Shown: in pieces, positions 1-8,312 of the stretch
Layout: each line of letters starts with the position of its first letter
Position numbering within the stretch: position 1 is the stretch's first letter
NCBI RefSeq assembly: GCF_014202505.1
Contig: NZ_JACHGW010000002.1
Span: 186,001-250,000, forward strand
Length of the DNA: 64,000 bases
Reading direction: 5' to 3'
Origin: Armatimonas rosea
Lineage (GTDB): Bacteria; Armatimonadota; Armatimonadia; Armatimonadales; Armatimonadaceae
Notes under the pieces: generated by a model
What the model was told of the DNA's origin: nothing
The model's input: only the letters and a program-made list of their open reading frames with translations
Database searches by the model: none
Translations under genes and position numbers: made by a program

Positions 1-3
1 CTC

Positions 4-1545
4 ATGCGGCAGGTCACCCAGCACTTTGGCTTTGTCTGGGAGCGCACGGGAGCGGAGCCGGAGTTTGTCTACCGCCTCAAGCAGCCGCTTCGCAACCAGT
101 TCCTCGAAGAAGAGCTTCGCAATAAAGATAAAAATGAGGCACTCCTGGCCCTCGACCGTGAGCTGGAGTCTCTCAAGAAGTACTTCGCGCTCTCCCCCGA
201 GCAGGCACGTGTCGCAGCAGAGAGTGCACAAGGAAAAGAAAAGGATCGTCTGGAGCTCATGGGGGGGATCGGCTGGGGACCGGCGCGGCTCTACGCGGGG
301 CTGGAGGCCGATGACCAAGCGGCACTGCAGGCGGGAAAGAACCTCTTCTATGGCCCCCAGGGCCGCGAGATCCCCAAGGGGCTTGCGGAGAACACGATCA
401 ACTCGCTCACCGGGCATGCCTATATCTTTTCTGATGGGGCGCTGACCATCAACTCCCAGCGCACTAAGAATAAGAGCGATGAGCCCAAGGGAGGCAAGTC
501 GCCCGCTGAGATGGGGGCTAAGCCGGTCATGATGCTCTCTCTACAGCACGATGAGCTGGGGCAGGTCTCACTCCTTGCCCACACCGGTTTTGTCGATGGA
601 GGAGGCTCTGCGATGAGCGGCGTGCCGCTGGCCACGGGCGTGAGCCCCAGTGCGAGCTCGCCCAAGAACGCGGAGGCCAATGCCGCCAAGAAAAACAAGC
701 CCGCCTTCCAGAAACCCACCACGCTCGAGGGCCAGCACCAGCCCCGGCAGATACAGAAAGACGGCCATGTTGAGCCGCAGGAGTCTTGGACCTCTGCCGA
801 TGTGCTGGAGGCGATCCACAAGGCCACGGGCAAGGACGTGATCGGGGACTACTTCACCCGGCTGGTGCCCTACCGTACGGAGAAGGCATCGCTCTTTGAC
901 GTTTTAGCCCACGCCTGCGACCCACTCCACCTGCGCTGGGACGAGCAAGACGGCTGGCTGACCTTCCGCTCGACCGACTTCTTCAACATGCGCCTCAAGG
1001 AGGTGCCGGGGCACTTGCTGGAAAAGTGGGCCGCGCTACGCAAGAAAAACGGACGGCTCTCTCCCGATGAGCTCCGTGAGATCGCGCGCCTCACCGATAA
1101 CCAGCTGGATGCACGCACGATGGGGGAGGGAGCGAAGGCTCTCTATGGCCTGGAAGAGTGGGACTGGGTCAGCAGCAGCAATCTTCGTCCCACGTGGCGC
1201 TTCTACGATAGCCTGACCACTTCCATGCGGACGAGCGTCCAGAGTGAGAAGGGGCTCTCGTTTGGCGCACTGGGCCTCGATGCACGGCAGAAGTTCCTCA
1301 CGGCTGCCTACCAGCACAACACCGAGCTGCTCGAAGGCATCCAAAAGGGGACGGTGCCGGATACCTTTCTCAAGAACCTGGAGCGTGTGGGGACCATGCG
1401 CCTCTCGATCCCCGCGGTCGATGCCCCCAAGAAACCAGGGGAGGCACCCTTTCTCTTCCTCTTTGACATGCTCGATAAGTCGGGGGAGAAGAAGGTCATG
1501 AAGCAACTGGGGCCGTGGGGAACGTCGCTGAGCTTCGAGAACTAG
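4..1545 (+). CDS. Hypothetical protein, possibly cut at the window edge
   Basis: I do not recognise this 513-residue protein. The frame is open to the first base of the window, so the ATG at 4 may not be the true start and a signal peptide could lie upstream. Residues 1-60 are charged and partly helical. The middle (about 200-250) is Pro/Ala/Lys-rich and low in complexity, like a linker. From about residue 261 a stretch containing SWTSADVLEAIHKATGKDVI, followed by a segment that ends in DGWLTFRS, resembles the short STN-like domains of secretin and TonB-receptor N-termini. That is only a resemblance by pattern. No catalytic motif is visible. The downstream cupin is convergent, so there is no operon context on this side. 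Confidence 0.6.
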   Translation: MRQVTQHFGFVWERTGAEPEFVYRLKQPLRNQFLEEELRNKDKNEALLALDRELESLKKYFALSPEQARVAAESAQGKEKDRLELMGGIGWGPARLYAGLEADDQAALQAGKNLFYGPQGREIPKGLAENTINSLTGHAYIFSDGALTINSQRTKNKSDEPKGGKSPAEMGAKPVMMLSLQHDELGQVSLLAHTGFVDGGGSAMSGVPLATGVSPSASSPKNAEANAAKKNKPAFQKPTTLEGQHQPRQIQKDGHVEPQESWTSADVLEAIHKATGKDVIGDYFTRLVPYRTEKASLFDVLAHACDPLHLRWDEQDGWLTFRSTDFFNMRLKEVPGHLLEKWAALRKKNGRLSPDELREIARLTDNQLDARTMGEGAKALYGLEEWDWVSSSNLRPTWRFYDSLTTSMRTSVQSEKGLSFGALGLDARQKFLTAAYQHNTELLEGIQKGTVPDTFLKNLERVGTMRLSIPAVDAPKKPGEAPFLFLFDMLDKSGEKKVMKQLGPWGTSLSFEN

Positions 1546-1552
1546 GGGCACC

Positions 1553-1882
1553 TCAGGCGGGAGGCGCGTCCTGCGCCTCGCCGCCCTCGGGGCCGTAGAA
1601 GAAGACCCAGGTCGCAAAGTCGTCGGTGAAGTCCTCGAAGCGGTGCACAACACCGGCGGGGACAAAGAGGAACGTGCCGGGGCCAAAGGGCTCGCGGGTC
1701 TCGCCGTTCACAAAAAAGCCCGTGCCCGCGATCACCACATAGACCTCGTCGCGCGTGTGCGGGGTCTGCAAGTCCACGCCAGTGGGCTTGTAGACCTCAA
1801 CCGAGAGCGAGCCGTGGGAGAAGACCTCCAAGAAGCGCTGGCCAGAGTGGGCGAGCTGGGAGAGAGTGTCTGAGGGGTGCAT
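1553..1882 (-). CDS. Cupin-domain protein
   Basis: This 109-residue protein is the size of a single cupin barrel. The two cupin motifs are visible: TPHTRDEVYVVIAGTG (about residues 40-55), with the metal-ligand pattern H..x..E, and VPAGVVHRFE (about 74-83), with the second His. Members of this family bind a divalent metal and act as small isomerases, dioxygenases or sugar sensors. The substrate cannot be read from the sequence. The start is supported by an AAAGG Shine-Dalgarno six bases upstream. The gene runs divergently from the glycosyltransferase at 1952, and a TATACT-like box lies about 18 bases before the start. Confidence 0.8.
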   Translation of the reverse strand: MHPSDTLSQLAHSGQRFLEVFSHGSLSVEVYKPTGVDLQTPHTRDEVYVVIAGTGFFVNGETREPFGPGTFLFVPAGVVHRFEDFTDDFATWVFFYGPEGGEAQDAPPA

Positions 1883-1911
1883 GCGTAGCCTTTAGAAGAG
1901 CAGTATACCGA

Positions 1912-1926
1912 TTAACGGGGCTTTAA
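1912..1926 (+). promoter_or_regulatory. 15-bp motif shared with position 5974
   Basis: The sequence TTAACGGGGCTTTAA occurs here, 25 bases before the ATG of the first glycosyltransferase. It recurs identically at 5974-5988, 24 bases before the ATG at 6013. Both copies have TTAA at each end. The same spacing before two genes of one polysaccharide cluster suggests an operator or promoter element. The factor that would bind it is unknown. Confidence 0.5.
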
Positions 1927-1951
1927 TGGTAGCTCAATATGCTGAAAGGCT

Positions 1952-2875
1952 ATGAACGAAAATAGGCCCAAAACCACGGTGGTTCTCCGCTGCAAGAACA
2001 ACGCGTGGGTGATCGATCGTATGCTGGCGGCACTCTTTTCGCAGACCTACCAGGACTTCGAGCTCCTTGTGGTGGACTCGGGCTCGACGGACTCGACGCT
2101 GCAGACCGTGGAGCAGTACCCCCACCGCCTGATCGAGGTCGCGCCTGAGGACTATATCCCCGGAACCGTCCTGAATCAGGCAATCTCCCAGACCGATACC
2201 CCGGTGGTCCTCTTTGTCAATGCCGACTGCGTCCTTGCCACCCCGGAGTCGCTGGGGAACTTGGTGGCGGCCTTCGATGATCCCGCGGTGATGGCGGCCT
2301 TTGGGCGTCAGGTCGTCCGCCCCGAGGCCGATACCTGGGTGCGCCGGGACTACGAGCAGAGCTTTCCCGAGAAAGGGGAGGCACCCCCTTGGATCACGCT
2401 CTCGCTGCCCGTGGCCGGGATGCGCCGGAGCGCCTGGGAGCAGCAGGCCTTCTACACCGATGCCTGGGGCTCCGAGGACTCGCACTGGGGTGTCCGGGCA
2501 CGCGAGCGCGGCTGGAAGATCGCCTATGTCCCCGATGCCGTCGCCATGCACTCCCACAACTACACGCTCAAGCAGCTCTACGGGCGGCGCTTTATCGAGG
2601 GGGAGGCGGACTCCTTTATCTACGGCGGCGGCGACACCATCCCCAAGCTCGTGGGACGTGCGGTGATGGATATCGTGCGGGATATTCCTGTGATGCTCCG
2701 TGCCCATGATGCCAGTGGGCTGGCCTGGGTGCTCCCACGCCGCGCGGTCTGCCAGTGGGCCTACTATGTCGGGCGACAGCACGGGGCACGCCGGCAGGCG
2801 GAGGGAAGCCGCGATGTCAAGCACGGTCAGCAGGTTGTTCTTGCACGCCACGAGTCCATCCGGGGGAAAGGCTAG
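1952..2875 (+). CDS. Family 2 glycosyltransferase (GT-A fold)
   Basis: This protein transfers a nucleotide-activated sugar to an acceptor, probably a lipid-linked oligosaccharide at the cytoplasmic face. It has 307 residues. The GT2 start is clear: TTVVLRCKNN (8-17), VVDSGSTDST (40-49), and the metal/nucleotide-binding N-A-D at 90-92 in place of a canonical DXD. The region near residue 175 (WGSEDSHWGVRARERG) corresponds to the ED acceptor-site motif of GT2 enzymes. It is the first gene of a six-gene polysaccharide cluster and follows the TTAACGGGG motif. The next gene starts 9 bases after its stop. The sugar donor and acceptor cannot be predicted. Confidence 0.88.
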   Translation: MNENRPKTTVVLRCKNNAWVIDRMLAALFSQTYQDFELLVVDSGSTDSTLQTVEQYPHRLIEVAPEDYIPGTVLNQAISQTDTPVVLFVNADCVLATPESLGNLVAAFDDPAVMAAFGRQVVRPEADTWVRRDYEQSFPEKGEAPPWITLSLPVAGMRRSAWEQQAFYTDAWGSEDSHWGVRARERGWKIAYVPDAVAMHSHNYTLKQLYGRRFIEGEADSFIYGGGDTIPKLVGRAVMDIVRDIPVMLRAHDASGLAWVLPRRAVCQWAYYVGRQHGARRQAEGSRDVKHGQQVVLARHESIRGKG

Positions 2876-2884
2876 CCTCGAAGA

Positions 2885-4132
2885 ATGCACGTGATTCAGG
2901 TTCCTCGTCGTTTTGTCCGCCATGAGTGGGGCGGCACCGAGACCGTGGTCTTGGAGACGGCACGCCGCCTCCCTGCCCACGGCTGCACCACCGCGATCTT
3001 CTGCCCCAATGCGCTCGCCAGCAGCAACCACGAGGTCCTAGAGGGCGTCGAGATCGAGCGCTTCCCCTACTTCTATCCCTACATTGGGCTCAAGCCCGGC
3101 GCGCGCGAGGCGATGGACAAGAAGGGAGGCAATCTCTTCTCGTTTCCGCTGCGACAGGCGCTCCTGCGGCTCCCCGAACTGGACCTGATCCATCTCCACA
3201 CCATGAAGCGCCTCGGGGGGATCGCGCGGCAGGTGGCACAGGCGCGGGGGATTCCCTACGTGGTCTCGCTCCATGGCGGTGCCTTCGATGTCCCACAAGA
3301 CGAGGCCGCGACCTGGACCGAGCCGACCAAGGGAGCGCTGGAGTGGGGAAAGGCACTGGGCTGGTGGGTGGGCTCCAACCGGGTGCTCGATGAAGCCGCG
3401 GCGATTCTTTGCGTGGGGGAGAACGAGCGCAAGGCAACCCAGCAGCGCTACCCCAACCAGCGGGTCGAGTGGCTCCCCAACGGAGTCGATACGCAGCGCT
3501 TCTCCCAGGGCGATGGCCCCGCGTTCCGTGCCCAGCAGGGGATCCCCTCCGATGCGTTTCTCTTGCTCAGTGTCGCGCGGATCGATGCCCAGAAAAACCA
3601 GCTTTTAGCGGTTCGTGCCCTGCCCGAGCTGCTCACCCTCAACCCCAAGACCCACTTGCTCCTGATCGGGGCGGTGACCACGCCAGCCTACCGCGAGGAG
3701 CTCCTGAGCGAGGCAAGGCGGCTGGGTGTGGAGGGGCGTCTCACCCTCATCCCTGGCCTGCCGCCCGCGGAGCTTCCCGATGCCTACCACGCCGCGGACC
3801 TCTTTTTGCTGACATCGCGCCACGAGCCCTTTGGCATTGTGCTGATCGAGGCCTGGGCGGCGGGGCTGCCCGTGGTCGCCAGCGCGGTGGGGGGCGTGCC
3901 GTATCTGATCGAGGAGGGCAAGACCGGATTTCTGTTCCCCAGCGACGAGCAAGCGGGGCTGGTGCAGGCAATCGGGCGCTACACAAGCCTCTGCCCCGAG
4001 CCACGCCAGGCGCTGATCGAGCACACGCGCACCCTCGCCTTTGAGCTCTACGACTGGGAAAAAATTACCGCAAGACTGGTAAAAATCTACAGCGAGTGCA
4101 CCTCAAAACCCCGGAAAAGTGTGGAACGTTAG
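2885..4132 (+). CDS. Family 4 glycosyltransferase (GT-B fold)
   Basis: This 415-residue retaining glycosyltransferase is full-length for GT4. The N-terminal acceptor domain opens with HEWGGTETVVLETARRL (about 13-29), the glycine-rich loop of GT4 enzymes. The donor domain has SVARIDAQKNQ (about 225-235) and the E-x7-E motif in HEPFGIVLIEAWAAGLPVV (about 312-330). It lies 9 bases behind the GT2 gene and is presumably co-transcribed. It probably adds one sugar to the repeat unit of an exopolysaccharide. No Shine-Dalgarno is obvious beyond GAAGA before the ATG. Confidence 0.88.
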   Translation: MHVIQVPRRFVRHEWGGTETVVLETARRLPAHGCTTAIFCPNALASSNHEVLEGVEIERFPYFYPYIGLKPGAREAMDKKGGNLFSFPLRQALLRLPELDLIHLHTMKRLGGIARQVAQARGIPYVVSLHGGAFDVPQDEAATWTEPTKGALEWGKALGWWVGSNRVLDEAAAILCVGENERKATQQRYPNQRVEWLPNGVDTQRFSQGDGPAFRAQQGIPSDAFLLLSVARIDAQKNQLLAVRALPELLTLNPKTHLLLIGAVTTPAYREELLSEARRLGVEGRLTLIPGLPPAELPDAYHAADLFLLTSRHEPFGIVLIEAWAAGLPVVASAVGGVPYLIEEGKTGFLFPSDEQAGLVQAIGRYTSLCPEPRQALIEHTRTLAFELYDWEKITARLVKIYSECTSKPRKSVER

Positions 4133-4157
4133 TAGGGTATAAGCAGGAATTTATCTC

Positions 4158-5318
4158 ATGAAGAAGCTTAAAATTGGAATCACAACCCTGGGCGCAGACG
4201 GCGGAAAATCCGGGATCAGCCGCTACGTCATGGCGATGGTTGCGGAGTACTCCCGGATGCAGCGGGAGGGGCTGGATGTGGAGTTCCAGGTGGTCTGCCA
4301 CGCGGATGAAGCCGAGATCTTTGTTCCCGCGGGGCTACACCTGGAGACCATTCTTGTCTCCAACGACCTGAAGGCGGCCAGTCGAAATCTCCTCTGGCAC
4401 CAGAGCACGCTCCCGCTCTTGGCCGCGAAGAACCGCTGGGATGCGCTCTTTCTTCCCGCAGGAAACCGGCGCTTGCCCTGGAGCTCTCCCTGCCCGACTG
4501 TCGGGACGGTCTTTGACTTCTCGATCAAGCATGTCCCCGGCAAGTACGATCGTGCGCACCACACCTACATCACCAAGGTCCTACCCGCCCTCGCACGGCG
4601 CCTGACCCGTGTGGTGACCCTGAGCGAGTGTAGCAAGAGCGATATTGTCCGCTACGCCCAGGTGCCTGCGGAGCGCATCCATGTCATCCCCGCGGGCGCC
4701 GACTCTCGCTTCCGGCCCCTCTCGCGAAGTGTGTGTATGCCGGTGATCCAGCGCTATGTGGCGGGGAAGCCCTACCTGCTCTATGTCTCGCGGATCGAGC
4801 ACCCGGGCAAGAACCACGTACGGCTGATCGAGGCCTTCACCCGCTTCAAGGCCGAGACCCAGCTCCCGCACCAGCTCCTCCTGGCGGGCAGCGACTGGAA
4901 CGGCGCCGAGGTGGTACACCAAGCGGCGGAGGCGTCCCCCTTCGCAAAAGAGATCCACTTCACTGGCTTCCTGCCCGATGTGGACCTGCCCCCGCTCTAC
5001 GCCGGTGCCGATGCGGTAATCTTTCCGTCGCTGTGGGAGGGCTTTGGGCTCCCGGTCCTGGAGGCGATGCAGGCGGGGATTCCCGTGGCCTGCTCCAATG
5101 TCGCCTCTCTCCCGGAGGTGGCGGGCGATACGGCGCTGCTCTTTGATCCCCTCGATAGCAACGCGATCGCCTGTAGCATGATCCAGCTGATGGAAGACCC
5201 TGCACGGCGCGAGGCGCTGGCACAGGCAGGGCGAGAGCGCTCCCTGGGATTCTCCTGGCGGCGCTCTGCCGAGGAGACACTTGCCGTGCTGCGCACGGTG
5301 GCGGAGAGACGAAAATGA
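4158..5318 (+). CDS. Family 4 glycosyltransferase (mannosyltransferase-like)
   Basis: This is a 386-residue GT-B enzyme. The start IGITTLGADGGKSGISRYV (about 6-24) is a GT4 glycine-rich loop. The donor side has YVSRIEHPGKNH (about 210-221) and FPSLWEGFGLPVLEAMQAG (about 290-308), which holds the E-x7-E pair. The sequence style is closest to mannosyltransferases of polysaccharide clusters (MtfB/WbaZ type), but that is memory of pattern and not proof of donor. The ATG overlaps nothing upstream (25-base gap). The stop overlaps the next start by four bases (ATGA), which indicates translational coupling to the phosphoglycosyl transferase. Confidence 0.86.
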   Translation: MKKLKIGITTLGADGGKSGISRYVMAMVAEYSRMQREGLDVEFQVVCHADEAEIFVPAGLHLETILVSNDLKAASRNLLWHQSTLPLLAAKNRWDALFLPAGNRRLPWSSPCPTVGTVFDFSIKHVPGKYDRAHHTYITKVLPALARRLTRVVTLSECSKSDIVRYAQVPAERIHVIPAGADSRFRPLSRSVCMPVIQRYVAGKPYLLYVSRIEHPGKNHVRLIEAFTRFKAETQLPHQLLLAGSDWNGAEVVHQAAEASPFAKEIHFTGFLPDVDLPPLYAGADAVIFPSLWEGFGLPVLEAMQAGIPVACSNVASLPEVAGDTALLFDPLDSNAIACSMIQLMEDPARREALAQAGRERSLGFSWRRSAEETLAVLRTVAERRK

Positions 5319-5962
5319 GCATGGTTTTACAGGCACGTAGCACCCCCATTCGGTCGGTAGAGCATCGGCTCAAGCGGCTGGTGGATGTCGTTGTCTCAGG
5401 GCTGGTGATCTTCTTACTGATGCCTTTCTTCCTGGTGCTGGCGGCGCTGATCCACTTCTACGACCGCGGCCCGGTCTTTTTCTGGCAGGACCGGGTGGGG
5501 CTGGAGGGGGCGGTCTTTCGCTTCCCGAAGTTCCGTAGCATGGTGGTCAATGCCGAGGCGATCCGCGCCCAGATCGAGGCACAGAACCAGCACGGCGCCG
5601 AGGGGGTGACCTTCAAGATGAAGAACGACCCGCGCATCACGCCCGTGGGCCGCTTCATGCGCCGGTTCTCCATCGACGAGCTCCCGCAGTTTCTCTGTGT
5701 CTTTAAGGGCGAGATGAGCCTGGTGGGGCCGCGCCCTGCCCTGCCCAAGGAGGTCGCCCGCTACACCGAAGAGGACCGCCGTCGCCTGGCATCGGTTCCG
5801 GGCCTGACCTGCCTCTGGCAGATCGAGGGCCGCGGCGATGTCCCCTTTCCCAAGCAGGTCGAGCTGGATGCCTGGTACATCGAGAACTGGACCTTCTGGC
5901 TCGATGTGAAGATCCTCCTCAAGACGATCCCAGCGGTGCTGGCAGGCCGCGGTGCGTATTAA
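5315..5962 (+). CDS. Short phosphoglycosyl transferase (initiating sugar transferase)
   Basis: This enzyme starts repeat-unit assembly by moving a sugar-phosphate from a nucleotide donor to undecaprenyl phosphate at the inner face of the membrane. The 215 residues match the minimal monotopic form (PglC/EpsL-like), without the four-helix N-terminal region of WbaP/WcaJ. One hydrophobic re-entrant segment spans about 24-48. The family motifs follow: KFRSM (72-76), the catalytic Asp-Glu in SIDELPQ (D121, E122), MSLVGPRPALP (134-144) and VPGLTCLWQIEGRG (about 161-174). It is coupled to the upstream GT4 by an ATGA overlap. All key residues are present, so it is predicted active, unlike the fused copy at 6013. 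Confidence 0.92.
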   Translation: MSMVLQARSTPIRSVEHRLKRLVDVVVSGLVIFLLMPFFLVLAALIHFYDRGPVFFWQDRVGLEGAVFRFPKFRSMVVNAEAIRAQIEAQNQHGAEGVTFKMKNDPRITPVGRFMRRFSIDELPQFLCVFKGEMSLVGPRPALPKEVARYTEEDRRRLASVPGLTCLWQIEGRGDVPFPKQVELDAWYIENWTFWLDVKILLKTIPAVLAGRGAY

Positions 5963-5973
5963 GCGTTTTCGAT

Positions 5974-5988
5974 TTAACGGGGCTTTAA
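5974..5988 (+). promoter_or_regulatory. Second copy of the 15-bp TTAACGGGGCTTTAA motif
   Basis: This copy is identical to 1912-1926 and ends 24 bases before the ATG at 6013. The 50-base gap in which it lies breaks the otherwise tight cluster. It may mark an internal promoter for the last two genes. Confidence 0.5.
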
Positions 5989-6012
5989 CGCCAACCGTAA
6001 AAAATAGAGATT

Positions 6013-7404
6013 ATGCTGGAAACGAAAGATGAGATCTCACTAGAGCAGCTGTGCGGAAAGTTCTCCCCCCAGGGAATCCTACAGCAGCGCTTCCAGCACC
6101 GCCGTCGCGTCATGGCCCGGGTGCTGGCACCATCGCAGTGGCTGGAGGCAAAACGCGCAACCGACCTGGCGCTCGCCGCAGCGCTTCTGGTGCCCTCCCT
6201 CCCGCTCTTTGCTCTGCTTCGTCTGTTCTGTGGCCCCGTTCAGCGCACCACGCGGGTGGGGCGCTGGGCGGAGACCTTCTCGGAGTACTCGTTTGATCCC
6301 AAGCGTGCCCGAGTCTTCTCCCGCCTGCCCTGCCTGCTGAATATCCTGGCCGGCCAGATGTCGTTTGTGGGGCCACGCGCCACGATACCGGGGGAGCTGA
6401 CCCCTAACCAGCGCACGGTACGCCGCCGCTACGATGTCCGCCCCGGCCTGCTCTGCACGTGGTGGATTCGCCAGCGTGCCAATATCGGCTACGACGGCGA
6501 GTCGCTGGCGGATGCGGAGTACGCGGAGAACCCCACCCTGGCGGGAGACGTGGCGATTGCGCTGCGGGCGATCCCTGCGGCGTTCTACGGCGAGGCGGTC
6601 GAGGAGGTGCCGGAGAAGGTCAGCCTGCTCGATATCCCTGTCGATAACCTGGCCATGACCGAGGCCGTGGAGGTGCTGGTAGACCTGACCGACTCGTACC
6701 GGACCCAGCAAGTGGCCTTTGTGAACGCGGACTGCGCCAATATCTCCTTTAAGAACGACGACTACCGCAAGACGCTACAAGAGGACGCGGACATGGTGCT
6801 AGCCGATGGGATTGGGATGAAGCTGGCGGGCAATGTCCTCAAGCGGCCCATCAAGCAAAATGTCAATGGCACCGACCTGTTCCCCCGGCTCTGCGCCGAG
6901 CTGGAGAACACGGGCAAGGGGCTCTTTCTCTTGGGAGCCAAGCCGGGAGTGGCCGAGGCCGTGGCAAACTGGGTGCGAGAGAACCACCCTGGGATGCTGA
7001 TCTCAGGAGTCCAGCACGGCTACTTCTCCGCCGACGAAGAGCCTGCGGTGCTGGAGAAGATCGCAAGCTCGGGCGCGAGCCTCTTGCTTGTCGCATTTGG
7101 TGCCCCGCGCCAAGACCAATGGATCGCGGCCCACAAGCACGAGCTGGGGAGCGTGAAGGTCGCCATTGGGGTGGGGGGGCTCTTTGACTTCTTCTCAGGG
7201 GAGAAGCAGCGCGCCCCGCTCTGGCTCCGGGAGATGGGGATGGAGTGGGCCTTCCGGCTCTATCTGGAGCCCGCCCGGCTCTGGAAGCGCTATGTCGTGG
7301 GCAATGGGCTGTTCTTGATGCGTGTTCTTTGGTGGCGCATCACCCACCGCGGGGGAGAGAGTGTGGCAATGGGCCAAGGTTGGACGGAGGAGAGACGGGT
7401 ATGA
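6013..7404 (+). CDS. Degenerate phosphoglycosyl transferase fused to GT26 (WecG/TagA/CpsF)
   Basis: Two domains are visible in 463 residues. Residues about 36-205 follow the phosphoglycosyl transferase pattern: a hydrophobic segment at 50-73, SFVGPRATIPGEL (117-129), and DVRPGLLCTWWI (141-152). The catalytic Asp-Glu pair is absent, because the aligned position reads VFSRLP (S103, R104). The KFRSM motif is also missing. Residues about 205-430 are a GT26 domain, with AFVNADCANI, VLADGIGMKLAG (D265 is the likely base), FLLGAKPGVAE and FGAPRQDQWI. GT26 enzymes add the second sugar, often ManNAcA or ManNAc, to a lipid-linked acceptor. I infer an active GT26 carried by a membrane-docking pseudo-transferase. 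The next gene starts within its stop codon. Confidence 0.87.
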   Translation: MLETKDEISLEQLCGKFSPQGILQQRFQHRRRVMARVLAPSQWLEAKRATDLALAAALLVPSLPLFALLRLFCGPVQRTTRVGRWAETFSEYSFDPKRARVFSRLPCLLNILAGQMSFVGPRATIPGELTPNQRTVRRRYDVRPGLLCTWWIRQRANIGYDGESLADAEYAENPTLAGDVAIALRAIPAAFYGEAVEEVPEKVSLLDIPVDNLAMTEAVEVLVDLTDSYRTQQVAFVNADCANISFKNDDYRKTLQEDADMVLADGIGMKLAGNVLKRPIKQNVNGTDLFPRLCAELENTGKGLFLLGAKPGVAEAVANWVRENHPGMLISGVQHGYFSADEEPAVLEKIASSGASLLLVAFGAPRQDQWIAAHKHELGSVKVAIGVGGLFDFFSGEKQRAPLWLREMGMEWAFRLYLEPARLWKRYVVGNGLFLMRVLWWRITHRGGESVAMGQGWTEERRV

Positions 7405-8267
7405 AAGCGGTAGTTTTTGTGACGGAGGTGGTGCCAGAGAGCCTGATGCCGGGGAAGCTGCCCTTGGTGCTCCTGCCCATGATCGACCGACCCCTGATCG
7501 AGCTTCAGGTGGAGGCGCTGGTGGAGCAGGGGGTGACCGAGATCCAGCTCTATGCGGTGGCGGGGCTGGAGCGGCTGCGCTCGTTGCTGGGAAATGGCGC
7601 TCGCTGGGGCTGTACCCTGACCATTCACCCGCTCCGCTCCGACCGCCCGCTCACGGCTTTCCACACCCTCCCCGAGACCCAGGAGCCCGTCTTGGTAGCC
7701 CTCGCCGAGGTCGTGCCCTTCCCCGAGATCTGCTGGCCGACCGCGACGATCTGGACCACGCCTTGGGACGAGTGGGCGGGGGTCTGTGTGGCATCGGCGG
7801 AGCTCTTGCGTCGCATCCCGGAGGAGGTCACGCTGGCCCAGCTCCCGGAGGTACTGCGCCCTCAGCTCACGCTGGATTTTATGGACCGCCATCCCATGCG
7901 CTCGCTGGGGGAGTTTATCGTGACCCAGCAGGCCGAGCTCGCCCGCCGTATCCAGAACGAGGTGCATGTGGCGCGCAGTGCCCGTGTCCACCCCCGAGCG
8001 CGGCTTGTAGGGCCGGCTTGGATTGGGCCGCAGTGCCGGGTGGGAGCGGGGGTGCAGCTTGGCCCCAATGTCTGTCTGGGAGCGGGGTGCATCGTGGAGC
8101 GGGGGACACGCCTACAAGATGCCCTGATCGCGCCGGGGAGCTACATCGGGGCGGACCTGGAGCTCGACCAAGTCTATGTGGACCGGAGCCGGCTGATCAA
8201 CCTGCGCCAGGAGATCGGCCTGACCATCGACGATGCCTTTCTCCTCGGCTCGGCGGCGAAGCTCTAA
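7401..8267 (+). CDS. Nucleotidyltransferase-like protein with left-handed beta-helix
   Basis: The frame is open further upstream, but I choose the ATG at 7401 because it overlaps the previous stop as ATGA and begins a typical Rossmann strand (MKAVVFVTEV). The protein has 288 residues. Residues 1-180 follow the sugar-phosphate nucleotidyltransferase layout (LPLVLLPMIDRPLIELQVEAL corresponds to the region after the signature). The GxGTR signature itself is not present, since it reads TEVVPESLM. Residues about 185-260 are hexapeptide repeats of a left-handed beta-helix. Active GlmU/RmlA-like enzymes need the glycine-rich signature, so catalysis is doubtful. A structural or regulatory role in nucleotide-sugar supply for this cluster is possible. 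Confidence 0.75.
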   Translation: MKAVVFVTEVVPESLMPGKLPLVLLPMIDRPLIELQVEALVEQGVTEIQLYAVAGLERLRSLLGNGARWGCTLTIHPLRSDRPLTAFHTLPETQEPVLVALAEVVPFPEICWPTATIWTTPWDEWAGVCVASAELLRRIPEEVTLAQLPEVLRPQLTLDFMDRHPMRSLGEFIVTQQAELARRIQNEVHVARSARVHPRARLVGPAWIGPQCRVGAGVQLGPNVCLGAGCIVERGTRLQDALIAPGSYIGADLELDQVYVDRSRLINLRQEIGLTIDDAFLLGSAAKL

Positions 8268-8273
8268 AAAACT

Positions 8274-8310
8274 AAAGCCCCCGGGAGGCCTGCGCCTCCC
8301 GGGGGCTTTT
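8274..8310. terminator. Bidirectional intrinsic terminator
   Basis: A perfect 15-bp stem (8274-8288 with 8295-8309) and a 6-base loop has A residues on its left side and T residues on its right. It sits between two convergent genes that end at 8267 and 8313 and would stop transcription from both sides. Confidence 0.93.
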
Positions 8311-8312
8311 GC

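Noticed and set aside
1934-3031. A 365-codon minus-strand frame opposite the GT2 gene
   Set aside because: It covers the glycosyltransferase motifs on the opposite strand and shows no fold signature of its own.
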